From Argyresthia goedartella (taxonomy: Eukaryota > Arthropoda > Insecta > Lepidoptera > Argyresthiidae), in assembly GCA_949825045.1 (NCBI GenBank), contig OX463818.1:36596906-36660905 (forward strand): a stretch of DNA of 64,000 bases, given 5' to 3'. Below, piece after piece: positions 1 to 10,752 of this stretch. Both the position numbers and the translations under genes were made by a program. The notes under the pieces were generated by a model, which saw only the letters and a list, made by a program, of their open reading frames with translations, did no database searches and was not told the DNA's origin. Every line of letters begins with the position of its first letter. The first letter of the stretch is position 1.

Positions 1-265
1 AATATCCTCAAGCTGCAGACATTTTGTGTTATGGTCAGATAGTGCGCCCGTAGTAACTGCAAGATCGAGTATTCCTTGGCCGCGAGAATGGGGTATTGAT
101 GGGACGCCAGTGTATTGGATGGCTATCTCAGAGTTGTGTATTCTTGCATTCAGTGCCCGACCCGTCGCGCTATCTTTTCTGTGGTTCAACATGGTGGACT
201 CGATGTTTAGATCGCCTATGGTGATTGCTTCTTCGACATCCAGTAACGTCCATTTGTGTATTGTA
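1..265 (-). pseudogene. LINE endonuclease fragment (AP-endonuclease type)
   Basis: The minus strand is open from the left edge to about position 265. It reads like the C-terminal half of the apurinic-type endonuclease of a non-LTR retrotransposon: a GDLN motif comes first, and about 70 residues later a LSDHNT motif, which are the family's metal-binding and catalytic D/H motifs. No reverse transcriptase is visible because the rest lies outside the window. Sequence to the right of 265 is unrelated, so the copy is broken on that side. The clade cannot be decided from this piece (Jockey, R1 and CR1 groups share these motifs). Confidence 0.55.
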
Positions 266-748
266 CGAGTACGATTGTATTATATTCAATGCAATATTTT
301 TTTTAAACTGGTGTTCCAAATATCGCCGCTTTTACGTCTATTCCTGGTTGCCACCACCTCGAACGCCAATTCGCCACCCCTGGTGGCAATGAGGAATATA
401 TTTCCCGATTGCCGCCAATGGTAAGTTTTCATCATTGCTAGCAGAGCTATAGGTTTATTTATATGTACTTTTAGTTAATTGTCTTTTTATATTGGGTTTT
501 CAGTTGATTTTAATAATACTCAATTGTAACTCACAATCGTACTTACTTTATACTAGGCACTAAATAAAAATATATAATATTATTTTCACAGGTAAGAAAT
601 GTGTTCTTACAAAATATAGTATCGTTAAGCTGATCGTAATTTGAGGTTTTTAAACGCATAATAGAGGGTTTTTGTAAAATCTTCTTTGATAAATACGAAG
701 CATGGTTGCAGCGATGAAACACAAAATCAAATGCAGTTATTAGTATTT
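266..748. other. intron, nothing recognised
   Basis: AT-rich sequence with no supported coding region, terminal repeats or tandem repeats. It is presumed intron of the TMEM131-like gene. Confidence 0.4.
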
Positions 749-958
749 TTATCTACACCCGTATCATAAACCCTCTTTACTGCGTACAAAAACCGCACGT
801 TACGATCAGCATAATGTTAAACTACTTGGTAAAAACTCATTTCTTATCTGAAAAATTACACATTATGACCATAATGTGTAATTTTTCTACACATTATGAC
901 ATTCAAACATGCGGTTCCTGAACACATCAAAGAGAGCTTATGATATGTGTGTAGATAA
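749..958. mobile_element. small TIR element (MITE), copy 1
   Basis: A 210-bp unit bounded by about 30-bp imperfect inverted repeats (749-778 and 929-958, both built on ATCTACAC..ATCATAA..CTCTTT). In the middle sits a 36-bp palindrome at 851-886 (17-bp perfect arms). A second copy lies in opposite orientation at 52820-53129 and is longer by about 115 internal bases. There is no coding capacity, so it is a non-autonomous DNA element; the superfamily is not identified. Confidence 0.6.
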
Positions 959-984
959 ACTAGTGTATGTAACTGTACATAATT

Positions 985-1066
985 GGGCATTAAAACTCTC
1001 GAGTGATATTATTATGAAACTCGCCTTCGGCTCGTTTCATAAACCCACTCTCGAGTGTTAATGCCC
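985..1066. repeat. foldback repeat, copy 1
   Basis: About 82 bp. The ends GGGCATTAA..CTCTCGAGTG (985-1005) and CACTCTCGAGTGTTAATGCCC (1046-1066) are inverted repeats, and the middle holds a second smaller stem around CGCCTTCGGCTCG. A diverged copy lies at 52712-52792, again directly beside the copy of the neighbouring small TIR element. Confidence 0.6.
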
Positions 1067-2160
1067 TCCATTATGTAGCAGTCACATAAACTACTCTATA
1101 CCTTAACGTTACTGTTAGGTTTAACGCCTTTGGAATTTTGGTATCTGTCACTTCATACATCTTGATACTGACATTCTGATAGGTAACTGCGCGTTTATAT
1201 CCTATTATCCTAGTAAAGAGGTACAATCTCCACAAGAGGTACATCTCCGGACGGCACTGCAACAGATTTTACAATCTTAAAACGAAATTAAACTTTCAAC
1301 ACAGTAATTAAAGTTTATATTCAAGTTCGACTTAGCAAACCATAATAGTCGAGGCAATACTGATTATTAATACTGGTAACCCTTTATCTGTCAAAAGTTG
1401 TAGGGATTTTGGCCCAGAGCCTGCCAAAAAGAAAAAATACATAAATGTCTTCACAAACACCTCCCGTTAGGTACTAAAGTACGCACAGGCGCACACAACC
1501 ACACACATGTGCACACACACAGCATAACACAAATCTCGTGGAGTGCTATAGGTGAATTGTGACGAGATTTTGATTTCATGAAAAATCTCAAGTTTATCGA
1601 GAAATGTAAATAAAAAGTGATTCAGTACGAATTGTTCCTTCAAAATGTCTCGGAAAATTGTGCGGTTTTATGTTTTTACGTTGACTTTGCTGGAGATATC
1701 GCTGAACTCTAAACTGACAGCTCAGGGAAAGAGCCATGGTAAAATCGATTTGTATTTTTACGGATGTTGTTCTCTTCTGTAATCTCTGAGGGGGCTCGTT
1801 CAAAGTCCCGTCATGCTGCAGTTCTGACTCGTGGCCAAATTGTTCGGGCTGGGAGTGGGTATAGTATAGCTAGGTCGTCGAGATGCGCTTGGCATTGTGC
1901 TGGTGGCTGCGCGGCGCGCGTTTTTATTTCAGTGCGGTAACTTGTATTGGATGTATTTTTTTTTGTAGTTTTCTGGTATTTTGGTCTGCGTGCGAGCGTC
2001 AGTAAGCAGTCTGCGTTCCCTCGTGGTCGCACCGCCGCAGCTGCTCGCCCTTCCCTCTGCCCCCGCGCCCGGTACCCCTCCCTCCGCGGGGGTCCCTAGC
2101 GTGCCTGCACACTGCACACTACATTATAGCTTAGTTTCACTGCTTATTTATTCTTGCTAT
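1067..2160. other. intron with CA-rich stretch and a GC-rich island
   Basis: No supported gene. A CA-rich microsatellite-like tract lies at 1490-1530. From about 1810 to 2115 the sequence becomes GC-rich, unlike its surroundings, and gives short ORFs in several frames on both strands. No conserved motif is recognised. It could be a 5' piece of a LINE, but this is a guess. Confidence 0.3.
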
Positions 2161-2162
2161 AA

Positions 2163-2340
2163 TGTAACATAACATTTACATACAGGCACATATATTGCTT
2201 CTGGCCTCACACAGGATACACAGGATACCCTGTGTTGTGGGAACCAGAAACAGCGACGGTACACATATAAACACCCAAGACCTGGGGTTTTTTTTTCTTC
2301 ACCGCCAGCCAGGGATCGAACCCGGGACCTATTATATACT
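2163..2340 (-). mobile_element. tRNA-derived SINE, copy 1
   Basis: On the minus strand a tRNA-like B box (GGGTTCGATCC, plus-strand 2313-2323) is followed by a body that matches the copy at 50456-50645: a CCCAGGTCTTGG block, TATATGTGTG, then TGTTTCTGGTTCCCAC and ACACAGG..ATCC, ending near GCCTGTATGTAAA. The same body occurs at 33141 and 60755 and as a split remnant at 3565/8417. There is no protein. It depends on a partner LINE for movement. Confidence 0.6.
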
Positions 2341-2399
2341 TATACTTATTTTCAGTCCTGTAATGTACATAAACATAGTCCTGCCCCCAGACCTACACT

Positions 2400-3560
2400 T
2401 ATCTGATTCTGATTAAGGTTTTAACATAACATTCATTAGGGATCCGCAATAAATGATAATTGTGGTAAAGTTTAACAAAGCAGGGTTTTCACTATAACAG
2501 TACTCTTGGACTGAGTGCGCTTATATGACTACTGAGATGCTACTCATACTGTCATATACATAAGCAATTGATGCGAGCACACTCGGATATCAACATCCCA
2601 TCAGAGTGAACATGTGCACTTTCTGTTTTTACGAGCTGACTCCGATAATTTTATAAAAACAAAATGAAAAACAATAAAACTGAAGTAAACAAAAAGTGGA
2701 CAGAATGAGAAACTGTGAGCTTTATGGAACTTTATGAAGCTGAGGAAATGTTGTGGCTTCAGGCTAAATGACTACAAAATCAAAGCACCCTGTTGGTCAC
2801 GTTTTAAAATCCATTTCCGAGTTTTTCTTCTTTCCTTTCATAGTTTTTTACTTCAGCCATTAAAATATATGCCACAATTTCTACACCTCGAGTATCTAAA
2901 CTAAGTATCTAAAAACCATAACAGTGTGAAAACCAAATTCCAAGTGTGCTCTTGTACGATCTACCTCATATGAGCTCGTAGGAGCGCTATCTGGTCCAAG
3001 AATACTCTTATAGTGAAAACCCTGCTTACATTTTAAAAGTACTATAATACTACTTTTTCATATGAACACAATGTGCCAGTCTGTTATTATTATGCTAATA
3101 TGTGTCTGGTTTTTTGTTTCAGGTGTTATACATGACTCTCTTATATCAGAAGGAATAAGCTTCCAGGTAATACCTACTTCAGCTACTGCCTTTTTAATTA
3201 TTTCAACAAGAACAGAGATAATAATAATATCATACCTAAGCAGGTACTTCTGTGAAGGAATTTTGTTATAACAACTGACCTAAAAATATGACCCTAGATA
3301 GCTGTTAGAAAATTGCGGGTCTGAAGACTTCTTCTGGTCATAGGCCATAGTATAATACATCGAAATAGAAAATACACATGCATCCAGTTGTGGGTATTTT
3401 GTTGCAATAAGGGGCTACCCAGACTAGCACTACCAAATTACTTGTAGTATCTGACAGCATTGTATAGCATATATATATGCAGAGTACATAAATGTGCAAG
3501 GGACAACATCCAATGCAAAATTGCTAACTCATCATCACCTGAAAGAGTATTCATATTACT
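2400..3560. other. intron, nothing recognised
   Basis: AT-rich DNA. Only short random-looking ORFs are present, and no terminal or tandem repeats were noticed. Confidence 0.4.
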
Positions 3561-3564
3561 GTTG

Positions 3565-3593
3565 TACTGTTGCCATTTCTGGCTCCCACAACG
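3565..3593 (+). mobile_element. SINE body remnant, left half (split by hAT)
   Basis: The last bases before the hAT element (TGCCATTTCTGGCTCCCACA..) and the first bases after it (8417-8490, ACACAGGGTATCC..GTGGCTC..) line up with the continuous SINE body at 50568-50640. The hAT therefore jumped into a pre-existing SINE-like copy. The tRNA-like head is not recognisable. Confidence 0.45.
3586..3593. repeat. 8-bp target-site duplication of the hAT element (left)
   Basis: CCACAACG directly precedes the left terminal repeat, and the identical eight bases directly follow the right one at 8417-8424. Eight bases is the target duplication length of the hAT superfamily. Confidence 0.85.
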
Positions 3594-3979
3594 CAGTGGC
3601 GGACTAAGCCTGTCGGAGGCTCGGGGCGGCAACACTGAATGAGGCCCCGGTCTGCTCAGAAATTTTTGTATTTTTAGTGTACATTTTCTCAAAAATGAAT
3701 AATGAATAATATACACGTAATGGCTGATAAACAAAAAAATTAAGTATTTATAATGTATGTGCTCTACGCTTTATGTAATTGTAATACACGCCCAACGTAC
3801 GATATGGGTTAGAAAGTTAGAATACGGTTCAATATTCAGCAGAGTAACCGGCAATTTGCAAAGAAATAATGAAGAATATAATAGGAATGTTTATTTTATA
3901 TGTCGAAAAACAAAGCTTTTACAATTATCGTATCATTGTTATAGTAGTTTTATTTTATACTTATTATTTTTTTAAACTA

Positions 3980-6570
3980 TTAAACATGTTTTCGTGCCTT
4001 TATTTTACTGAACTTCTCAATAACGTCGTTAAAATCTATTTCTTTCGAAACTTTTCTTTCAATTGATAGAATCGATAGATTGACTAGCCGTTCTTGGTTC
4101 ATCGTAGATCGAAGATAACTTTTTATAAGTTTCAGTTTGGAAAAACTTCTCTCGCATGATGCGACTGAAACACAAATGGTCAAAAAATATTGCATATTGA
4201 TATACAGGGCAATGATTCACTGAAGTCCCATTTAACGATAAATTGAAGGATTTCTTGAGCTGTCCATCTAGCGGCAACGTCCACGCTCGTATTGGTTGCA
4301 CGTAGATGCCTACGATACCGTTTTATTTCTTGTACTAGCTGCTCTGTATCAAACTCATCGTAAATTTCTACCAGATTTGTCAGCGCTACAGCCAGAGCGT
4401 CATCGGACGCTTCTAGCATAAACTTTGTTTCAGCAATCTGGAAAATTTTGCTGATTTGCTCCATGGCCATGTATCGTTGCGATAATTCTTGTATAAATCG
4501 GTCTATGCACTCGAACATTGATCGACGAATTTCCTCTTGAATTGATAATCCAGCGTCATGAGCTAGTTCACCCGGCATTATTTTTCTTACCCTTCTTCTT
4601 CCTCGTCGGTCAATGTTAATGTCCATATCATTGCATTTTTGAGTGCCAAAATCAACAGCATTGTCTATAATCGTATTTCGTTCTGCAACTAAAAACTCAT
4701 TCAGGGTTTTTAGTTTGGTGAGTCCTTTATCCAAAGTCATTTTTGGAGACTGTAGGTATCGTTGGACTAAATCCACTTCCTCCAGTATCGAGTGCCAAAA
4801 TTTATTGTAGGTCAAAAAAGTAAAATCACATATAGCTGGAAGGAGCAAGCTTGCTGCTGATCTTGTATCAAGATTTGCTTTAGATGGACTTTGCATATAT
4901 TCCAAAGTGCTCACAATTGTTTCCACGTTTTCTTTTACAACTTTAACTGAATCGTAATGAGCACTCCAGCGAGTATCGGACAAACGTTTTAAACTTTTTC
5001 CTGTTTTTTCTATAAGTAATTCCCATCTATGTGTGGAGGACGAGAAGAATGAATATAGCTTCTCTATAGTTCCAAAACAGGTGACGCTAGACGGAACGCA
5101 TGAGAATGCATGGACTCCACAAAGATCCAAAAGCTCTGTTTAAACAGAGCTTTTGGATTGACATCTCGAATTTTTCGTTGAACTCCTCCATGTACAACTG
5201 ACATTGACGCGGCGTTGTCATAACCTTGAGCCCTGCACAACGCAATATCCAGCCCATCTTTTTCCAGCTGCTGTAGAATATCTTTTGTCATATTCTCAGC
5301 CTGACATCAACAAAAAACCTAAGAAGGATTCTCGGACTTCCACTATATCATCTTCTACATAAACATATCTAATTATTTGACTCATTTGATCAGTTCTGCT
5401 TTCATCAGGGGTGCTGTCAAAAATTATTCCGTAATACTTAGCATTTTTTATATCTGCAATAATTTTTTCCTTAACATGTTCACCCAAACTGAAAATAAAT
5501 TCATTTTGTATCCCTTTTGACAAGTAAGAAGCTACTCTCTTGGACCCCCCAGCGGACTCTTCAAGTCTTAAACAATGTTCTTTTAATATTGGGTCATATT
5601 TGGCTATCAGTTGCACCGGTTCTAAGAAATTTCCTCTGTTTTCCGATGATACGTCTTCACGATGACCACGGAAAGCAAGATTTTGTTGGGCCAAAAATAA
5701 AGTTATGTCCGAAAGGTGATGTAAAATGTTTCTCCATTTCTTGGTCTCGTCGTTGATAATCTTCTGATTTTCTTTGTCAATGGTTTTATTGTGTTTCAGG
5801 CCCATAGAGAGTGTTTTCCATTTTTCTAAATTTGTTAGATGTTCAGGCGATGATTCGTGCTGTGATATTTTCGGATTCAATTTCCACCATTGACAGAAGC
5901 CGAAAATGAATTTATTTTTGTTTGTATCGCCTTCAGATGCAAATAATCGGCAGCAAAAACAGTATAATTTCTTTGTTGATGGTGAGTATAGCATCCATTT
6001 CCTCAAATCTTTAGTCTTGTTTAAATTCGAGTAGAACCACGATGAAGTTAAACAACGATGTGTTCCCTTAGTGCGCTCACCTGGTCGCTCTGTAGATTCA
6101 AAAGGCCCTTCCTTGTTTTGATATACCTCACTACCCTTTGCGATAATCATCATTCTTGTATGCTCCGGTACAGGTATTGGCCAATGTGCAGTATCATTAG
6201 ATGAAGAGGAGTCGAAGTTGGAAGCATTAAAAACATGTTCACTCTCAACAGTGATTTTCTCGTCATCACTATCTTCAGCATCTTTTTTTTCAGTGTCACT
6301 TACATCGAAATCTTCAATAAAGTCTTCATCATGTGCAGCAGGCTTTTCACCTGTGTTTGTGGTCTCTACATCAATTGTCTGTACAGTAGAGCCAGGCTCA
6401 ATAGTTTCATTACTCTTTCCTTCACCATCCTTTTTTTCTCCATGAGCGAGAAGGTATTTGGATAATGATCCAGCGAGTGATTTAGCATCTTCATCTTTTG
6501 CTTTTTTTAGCTTTCTTTTCTGAGCGCCAGATGGGTGAATTCTTTTCACTGAAACAGAAGATCGGATCAT
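3980..6570 (-). pseudogene. hAT transposase (ZMYM1/DUF4371 type), frame-broken
   Basis: The transposase cuts and pastes the surrounding element. The N-terminal frame (5296-6570, 424 aa) has a basic start, an acidic linker, a TTF-type zinc finger with CFCCRLF, and the DUF4371 signature DSTPDESRTDQMS. The middle continues in two frames (5064-5291, then 4180-5130, with a GTIEKLYSFFSSSTHRW block). The C-terminal hAT dimerisation motif ([17 protein letters not shown]) is in a third frame at 3980-4195. Breaks lie near 5293, at the 34-bp palindrome 5125-5158, and near 4190. The palindrome replaces the expected conserved segment after NPKALF. At least three lesions mean this copy is dead. Confidence 0.85.
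5125..5158. repeat. 34-bp perfect palindrome inside the transposase gene
   Basis: The sequence runs ATCCAAAAGCTCTGTTT and then its exact reverse complement, centred at 5141/5142 on GTTTAAAC. One arm is the normal coding sequence for NPKALF; the other arm is an inverted copy that displaces the following conserved codons and ends the reading frame. Confidence 0.85.
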
Positions 6571-7009
6571 TTTTGTGACAGCTCATGGCCTGGCCTACCT
6601 ACCTACCTACTACCTACTGATAACGTTCATGAAGGATGGTTTATTTGGTACACCTCAAGAAAAAGAGATAAAACAAAAGTTTTTAAGCGAGTCTCATATT
6701 TCTCGATTAAAATGCCAAAAAAGACGAAACAGTGAAACACTCTGTAATTATTGTGCCATAACACCAATTTTTATGTTGCATTTCTCTCCGTGTGAGTAGA
6801 GGGTAGGTATTGTTGCGATCATGAATCGATGGTTATTTTCAAATTAACGTCGTTTCACATTGCAACTGACAATAAAGCCAATTATTTATTTTTTTAGTAT
6901 ATAAAAACAACTTTTTTATAACAATGTTATTTGTTGTAAACAGTGTAAAGATCAAATGTTTGCAAATGATTACAGAACATTAAGGATGTTTAGAAAAAAA
7001 TCGCAAAGA

Positions 7010-7540
7010 ATGAGAAAAATCTGAAAATTTTGTATGTTTTTGTATGAGGTATTTAACAGGTCATGTAAATTTTTTACGACGATTATGAAGCTCGTTATCG
7101 AATAATTAAGATTAATAAATTAAATGAAATTAAATGTAGTCGTATGGAAATTGATATAACTTTGCGATAACTTTTTTTTGACCTCTCAATTTTTTAATAT
7201 CTAAAATATACTGAAAGCAACGGAAAGACAATGAAGTTTATTGATAAATATTTTTTTAAATTGTTTAAAAAATTGTTCTTAACAAAAAGTTAATTTCTTA
7301 ATAACGAGCTTCCTAATCGTTGTGAAATTTTTACACGACCTCTTAAATACCTCATTCAAAAACATACCAAAATTTCAGAATTTTCTCATTGTTTTTTATT
7401 TTAACTCTTAAGGAGGTTGAAGTAATGATGACAGAGTTCTGAAAATTTGGTATGTTTTTACATAAAGTATTCAGGAGGTCGTATAATTTTTTTATGACGA
7501 TTAAGAAGCTATTTATTGAAAAATTAACATTCAAATGTTT
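7010..7540. repeat. AT-rich inverted/direct repeats inside the hAT element
   Basis: Three diverged copies of a roughly 100-bp AT-rich block (GTATGTTTTTGTATGAGGTATTTAA, then ACGACGATTATGAAGCTC) occur at about 7010-7110 and 7425-7540 in direct orientation and at 7290-7400 in inverted orientation. They are non-coding and lie in the 5' flank of the transposase. The function is unknown. Confidence 0.5.
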
Positions 7541-8416
7541 TATAGCTTCTAAACAACCTTAAAGGTCCAGGCACTTTCAATTCCGACAATACGTACTAGA
7601 AAACTACAAGTTGACAATAACCATATTAGTCATGTAGGTACTTACTACTTTCCGTTCTTAGATACGCGATAGTACGATCCCTGTTTGAACTCTGAACTCG
7701 TCCAATTCAACACGTCACAACAACAAGAAACGACAAGAAAAAATTTGACTAGTTACTTCGTAACTCTGAATATACTTTACACTTTATTAAACTTTATTTT
7801 ATTTATCTGTTTGCTTGGGTTTTCCTTGTTCCGACGGGTATTCCCCGAATGTTTCGGGGGCAATACCCTGCTTTCGGGCATGAGCCAATTAGTGAGCGTG
7901 TTTGAGTGAAAATAACGACAATGCACTTTCACCAGCACTTTTAAGCCCTAGGAATTAATTAGACGTGCTCCATGTGCCGTCATTTACTTTTATATACTGC
8001 GCACAAGCGCATTGCCCACGCGACCTGCTGATTGTCGTACGTCGCCGTAAAGCAGAAGTGCTGCCATCAGTCGTGCTGTCGACGAATTACTTACGTATAT
8101 ATGATATTCCGAACGCGCGAAAGTTTTTAAACGTAATTAAATGAACGAAATAAAAAATCTTTTCAATACAAGTTTTATCAATTTTTTTATGTAATCTTAT
8201 ATAATATAATCGTATCTTCCTACGTTTATATTTTATATGCGTAAGGGGCCTCCATTCCTCCAACACCAAACTACTTCTTACGTACTAAACAGATTTTGGA
8301 CTTATTTGGGATTTAACGGAAAAGGACTCCTCGAGACTTCTCGAAACTTGGAGGCCCCCTATGACTAGAGGCCCGGGGCGGGCCGCCCCCTCCGCCCCCC
8401 CCTTAGTCCGCCACTG

Positions 8417-8490
8417 CCACAACGACTCACAACGAACACAGGGTATCCCACTAATGTGGCTCAAGAGCCTGCAATGTATAAGCCTGTCTG
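8417..8490 (+). mobile_element. SINE body remnant, right half
   Basis: This continues the SINE-like body interrupted at 3593. It begins with the 8-bp duplication, then ACACAGGGTATCC, a GTGGCTC block and AATGTATAAGCCTG. Confidence 0.45.
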
Positions 8491-8589
8491 TAGGCTAGTC
8501 AATAAACAATTCTAGATGGAAAATTCAATGCTAAAAGTTTGACTTTGGAACTTTGTTTGGACTAGTTATAGTTAGGAGACAAACATACT

Positions 8590-8743
8590 AACTGCCAGTT
8601 TCCTGGGCGCTGATTAAGAACAAATTGGTTAAACTGATTTGAGCCAATCACGTGCCTCTAATATTCAAAATAACGGCACGTGATTGGCTGAAATCAGTTT
8701 AACCAATTTGTTAACTTAACCAGCGCCCAGGAAACCGGCCGTA
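8590..8743. mobile_element. hairpin-type MITE, about 155 bp
   Basis: Two arms of about 65-70 bp are nearly perfect inverted repeats. The left arm carries TTTCCTGGGCGCTG (from 8599), AAATTGGTTAAACTGATTT and CCAATCACGTGCC; the right arm carries the complements up to CAGCGCCCAGGAAA. The loop is about 18 bp of AT-rich sequence. It is non-coding. Target duplication and superfamily are not settled. Confidence 0.75.
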
Positions 8744-8949
8744 AGAGTCCTGACCCCTCTGAGGTGAGCCATAAGCCATCTTGAAAATGAAGCATATGAA
8801 AAATTGTTGTACCACATAAATAAAGCTGATAAAATTCTCCACAATTTTGATTTTGTATACTTTTACCTATTCCATTGTCTGATTTTTTGCCTCATTTATT
8901 TGTAATTTTTTTTTACATAAGACAATTCATCTGAGGAAAAAGTGCCTCA

Positions 8950-9700
8950 AAGAAAGTTACAAACTCGAACGACTTCAAAATCTCGGGATTCGGTTTATCT
9001 ACGGGTTGCGCAAGTATGACCATGTCTCCCAGTATCGCAAGGAGCTGGAGTGGATTCCGATCCGTCTTCGCCGTGACATGCACATTCTCTCCTATCTGTT
9101 CAATATTTTGCGAAATCCCCGATACCCCACATATCTACGCCAACGTTTTGACTTTCTTTTCCCCAGGGATAGCAATCCGAGATCCCACACGGTGTCTCTC
9201 CTTTCAACTCCTCGGCATAACACTGCCGCTTACGAACACTCGTTTAGGTTAAGGGCAATCCGACTGTGGAACGCACTTCCCTGCGCTATTAGGGAAAGTC
9301 CCTCAATTTTCACTTTTAAGAAAAGATTGAAAGTGCATTTCCTTTCTCTTCCGTAAATGGTACCATATTTATGTAGGTATATGTATGATTTTATTATTTA
9401 TTTATTTATTATAGTTTATGTATGTTCATGCTATACATTGTATTTTATGTAGTGGAAGTATATATATATATATATATTTATTTTATATTTGGTATAGTTT
9501 ATATATATTTTGAAAGTAATTTGCGTCCGTATGTATAGTGTTATTGCGAACTAGGACTTTCCAGTATAATTAACTCTCCTGTCCTGCCTAGGTTTGCTGG
9601 AAGAAATCTCTTTTTAGAGATAAGCTCGCCTTTGCTTATTACATTACTTTTAATTGTCTGTAACTTTATATTATCTATGCAATAAAAAATAAAGAAAGAA
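8950..9700 (+). pseudogene. LINE 3' end: RT C-terminal region plus 3' UTR
   Basis: The plus strand from about 8961 to 9356 reads as the extreme C terminus of a non-LTR ORF2: LERLQN..GIRFIYGL, KYDHVSQYR, ELEWIPIRLRRD, then a region ending RLWNALPCAIRESPS. The frame stops at 9356. After it come an AT-rich 3' UTR with a TA repeat at 9460-9480, a short stem motif TTGCTGGAAGAAATCTC..GAGATAAGCTCGCC (about 9591-9630) and an A-rich tail ending near 9700. The 5' part is truncated. The same 3' UTR motif occurs reversed at 12905-12955, so both belong to one LINE family. Confidence 0.7.
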
Positions 9701-9984
9701 TAAAGAGAGTTAACTGCTCTTAAAATATATAAGCAGCTGTAAACATGGTGTTGTTTTGTAAAGCTACGCCTGACTCAGCGACGATACCTAGTTTATGTAC
9801 TTGTAACTAAAATTAAGTTTTATTTTTCCGTCACACAATTTTGATTAAAAAATTACTACTTTTAATTAGTCCTGGACTAACCGCAACGGACACGCTCGGC
9901 CGGTCCACGAGGCGCGCCTATAATCCCTATTTTTCAAGCGCGGTAGGAAGCAATAGAACTAAGGCCACAATTTGATGATTTTTA

Positions 9985-10348
9985 GGGTTCCGTACCCGAA
10001 GGGTTCCAAACGGGACCCTATTACTAAGACTCCGCTGTCCGTCCGTCCGTCTGTCACCAGGCTGTATCTCACGAACCGCGATAGTTAGAAAGTTGAAATT
10101 TTCACAGATGATGTATTTATGTTGCCGCTATAACAACAAATACTAAAAAACAGGATAAAAGAAATATTTAAGGGGGCTCCCATACAACAATTCTTTCACT
10201 ACCACATACAAACTTATGGATGCACCTGGTTACGTACATGGAGTGTGAAAGTAACCGCACCAATAACTTTGTAAACAATATTTTGCTGTGTAAAATCCAA
10301 ACTATTCACTCCACACCATCGCTTCCATTGAACGGTGGTACGGAACCC
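9985..10348. mobile_element. GGTTCCGTACC-type MITE with an insert
   Basis: The ends are GGGTTCCGTACC (9985-9996) and GGTACGGAACCC (10337-10348). The interior has the CCGTCCGTCCGTCTGTCACCAGG and TCACGAACCGCGATAGTTAGAAAG blocks. From knowledge of lepidopteran genomes this is a very common short repeat. After about 10183 the expected body gives way to another repeat (10203-10286) before the right end resumes. Non-coding. Confidence 0.55.
10203..10286 (+). repeat. dispersed repeat, left arm of a large inverted pair
   Basis: This block (TACAAACTTATGGATGCACC, TGGTTACGTACATGGAGTG, AACTTTGTAAACAA) recurs in opposite orientation at 10671-10752. Diverged direct copies lie at 59348-59432 and 59550-59625. 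Non-coding; it may be part of a longer family that I cannot bound. Confidence 0.5.
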
Positions 10349-10670
10349 TTCGTGCGCGATTTAGACTCGCACTTGACCGGTTTTATTAGCTATTTTTAAG
10401 AAGTTTTTTTAATGTATTTTTTGCGTGGTGGAGTGTGGCTCAATATTACTCGTATCCGGGTAAAGATATTTATATATCCGTTGCAGGATTGGGCAAAAAT
10501 GCTTTTTCAAAATGGCAGTGATGTGGGGGTTTTAAAATTTCCAAAAACCGCTACCTTCTTGACTTGACGGATTTTAACAAATGAGGTGTCATTGGATATT
10601 TTGAGACCGTGAGAGTAACAGGTTATATAATTTAGTGAAAAGTAAATAGGTTGGGTTGGTAGGAGGAACG

Positions 10671-10752
10671 CAAAATGTTGTTTACAAAGTTATTGTTGCT
10701 GCTATTTTCATACACTCTGTAGGTAACCAGGTGCATTCATAAGTTTGTATAT
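10671..10752 (-). repeat. dispersed repeat, right arm of a large inverted pair
   Basis: Reverse complement of the block at 10203-10286, with about 385 bp between the arms. The region between is AT-rich and contains no gene. Confidence 0.5.

Larger units (their letters stand above)
3594..8416 (-). mobile_element. hAT-superfamily DNA transposon, near full length, broken
   Basis: The element is 4823 bp. Its ends are 15-bp perfect inverted repeats, CAGTGGCGGACTAAG at 3594-3608 and its complement at 8402-8416, flanked by the 8-bp duplication CCACAACG. The transposase lies on the minus strand (about 6570 to 3980) and is broken. The 3' side of the transposase, 6571-8330, is AT-rich and non-coding, and includes a set of inverted and direct AT-rich repeats at 7010-7540. 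Subterminal DNA at both ends is GC-rich. Structure and target duplication are intact, but the transposase cannot be made from this copy. Confidence 0.88.

Noticed and set aside
1811..2172. ORFs in the GC-rich island near 2 kb
   Set aside because: Overlapping frames on both strands without motifs.
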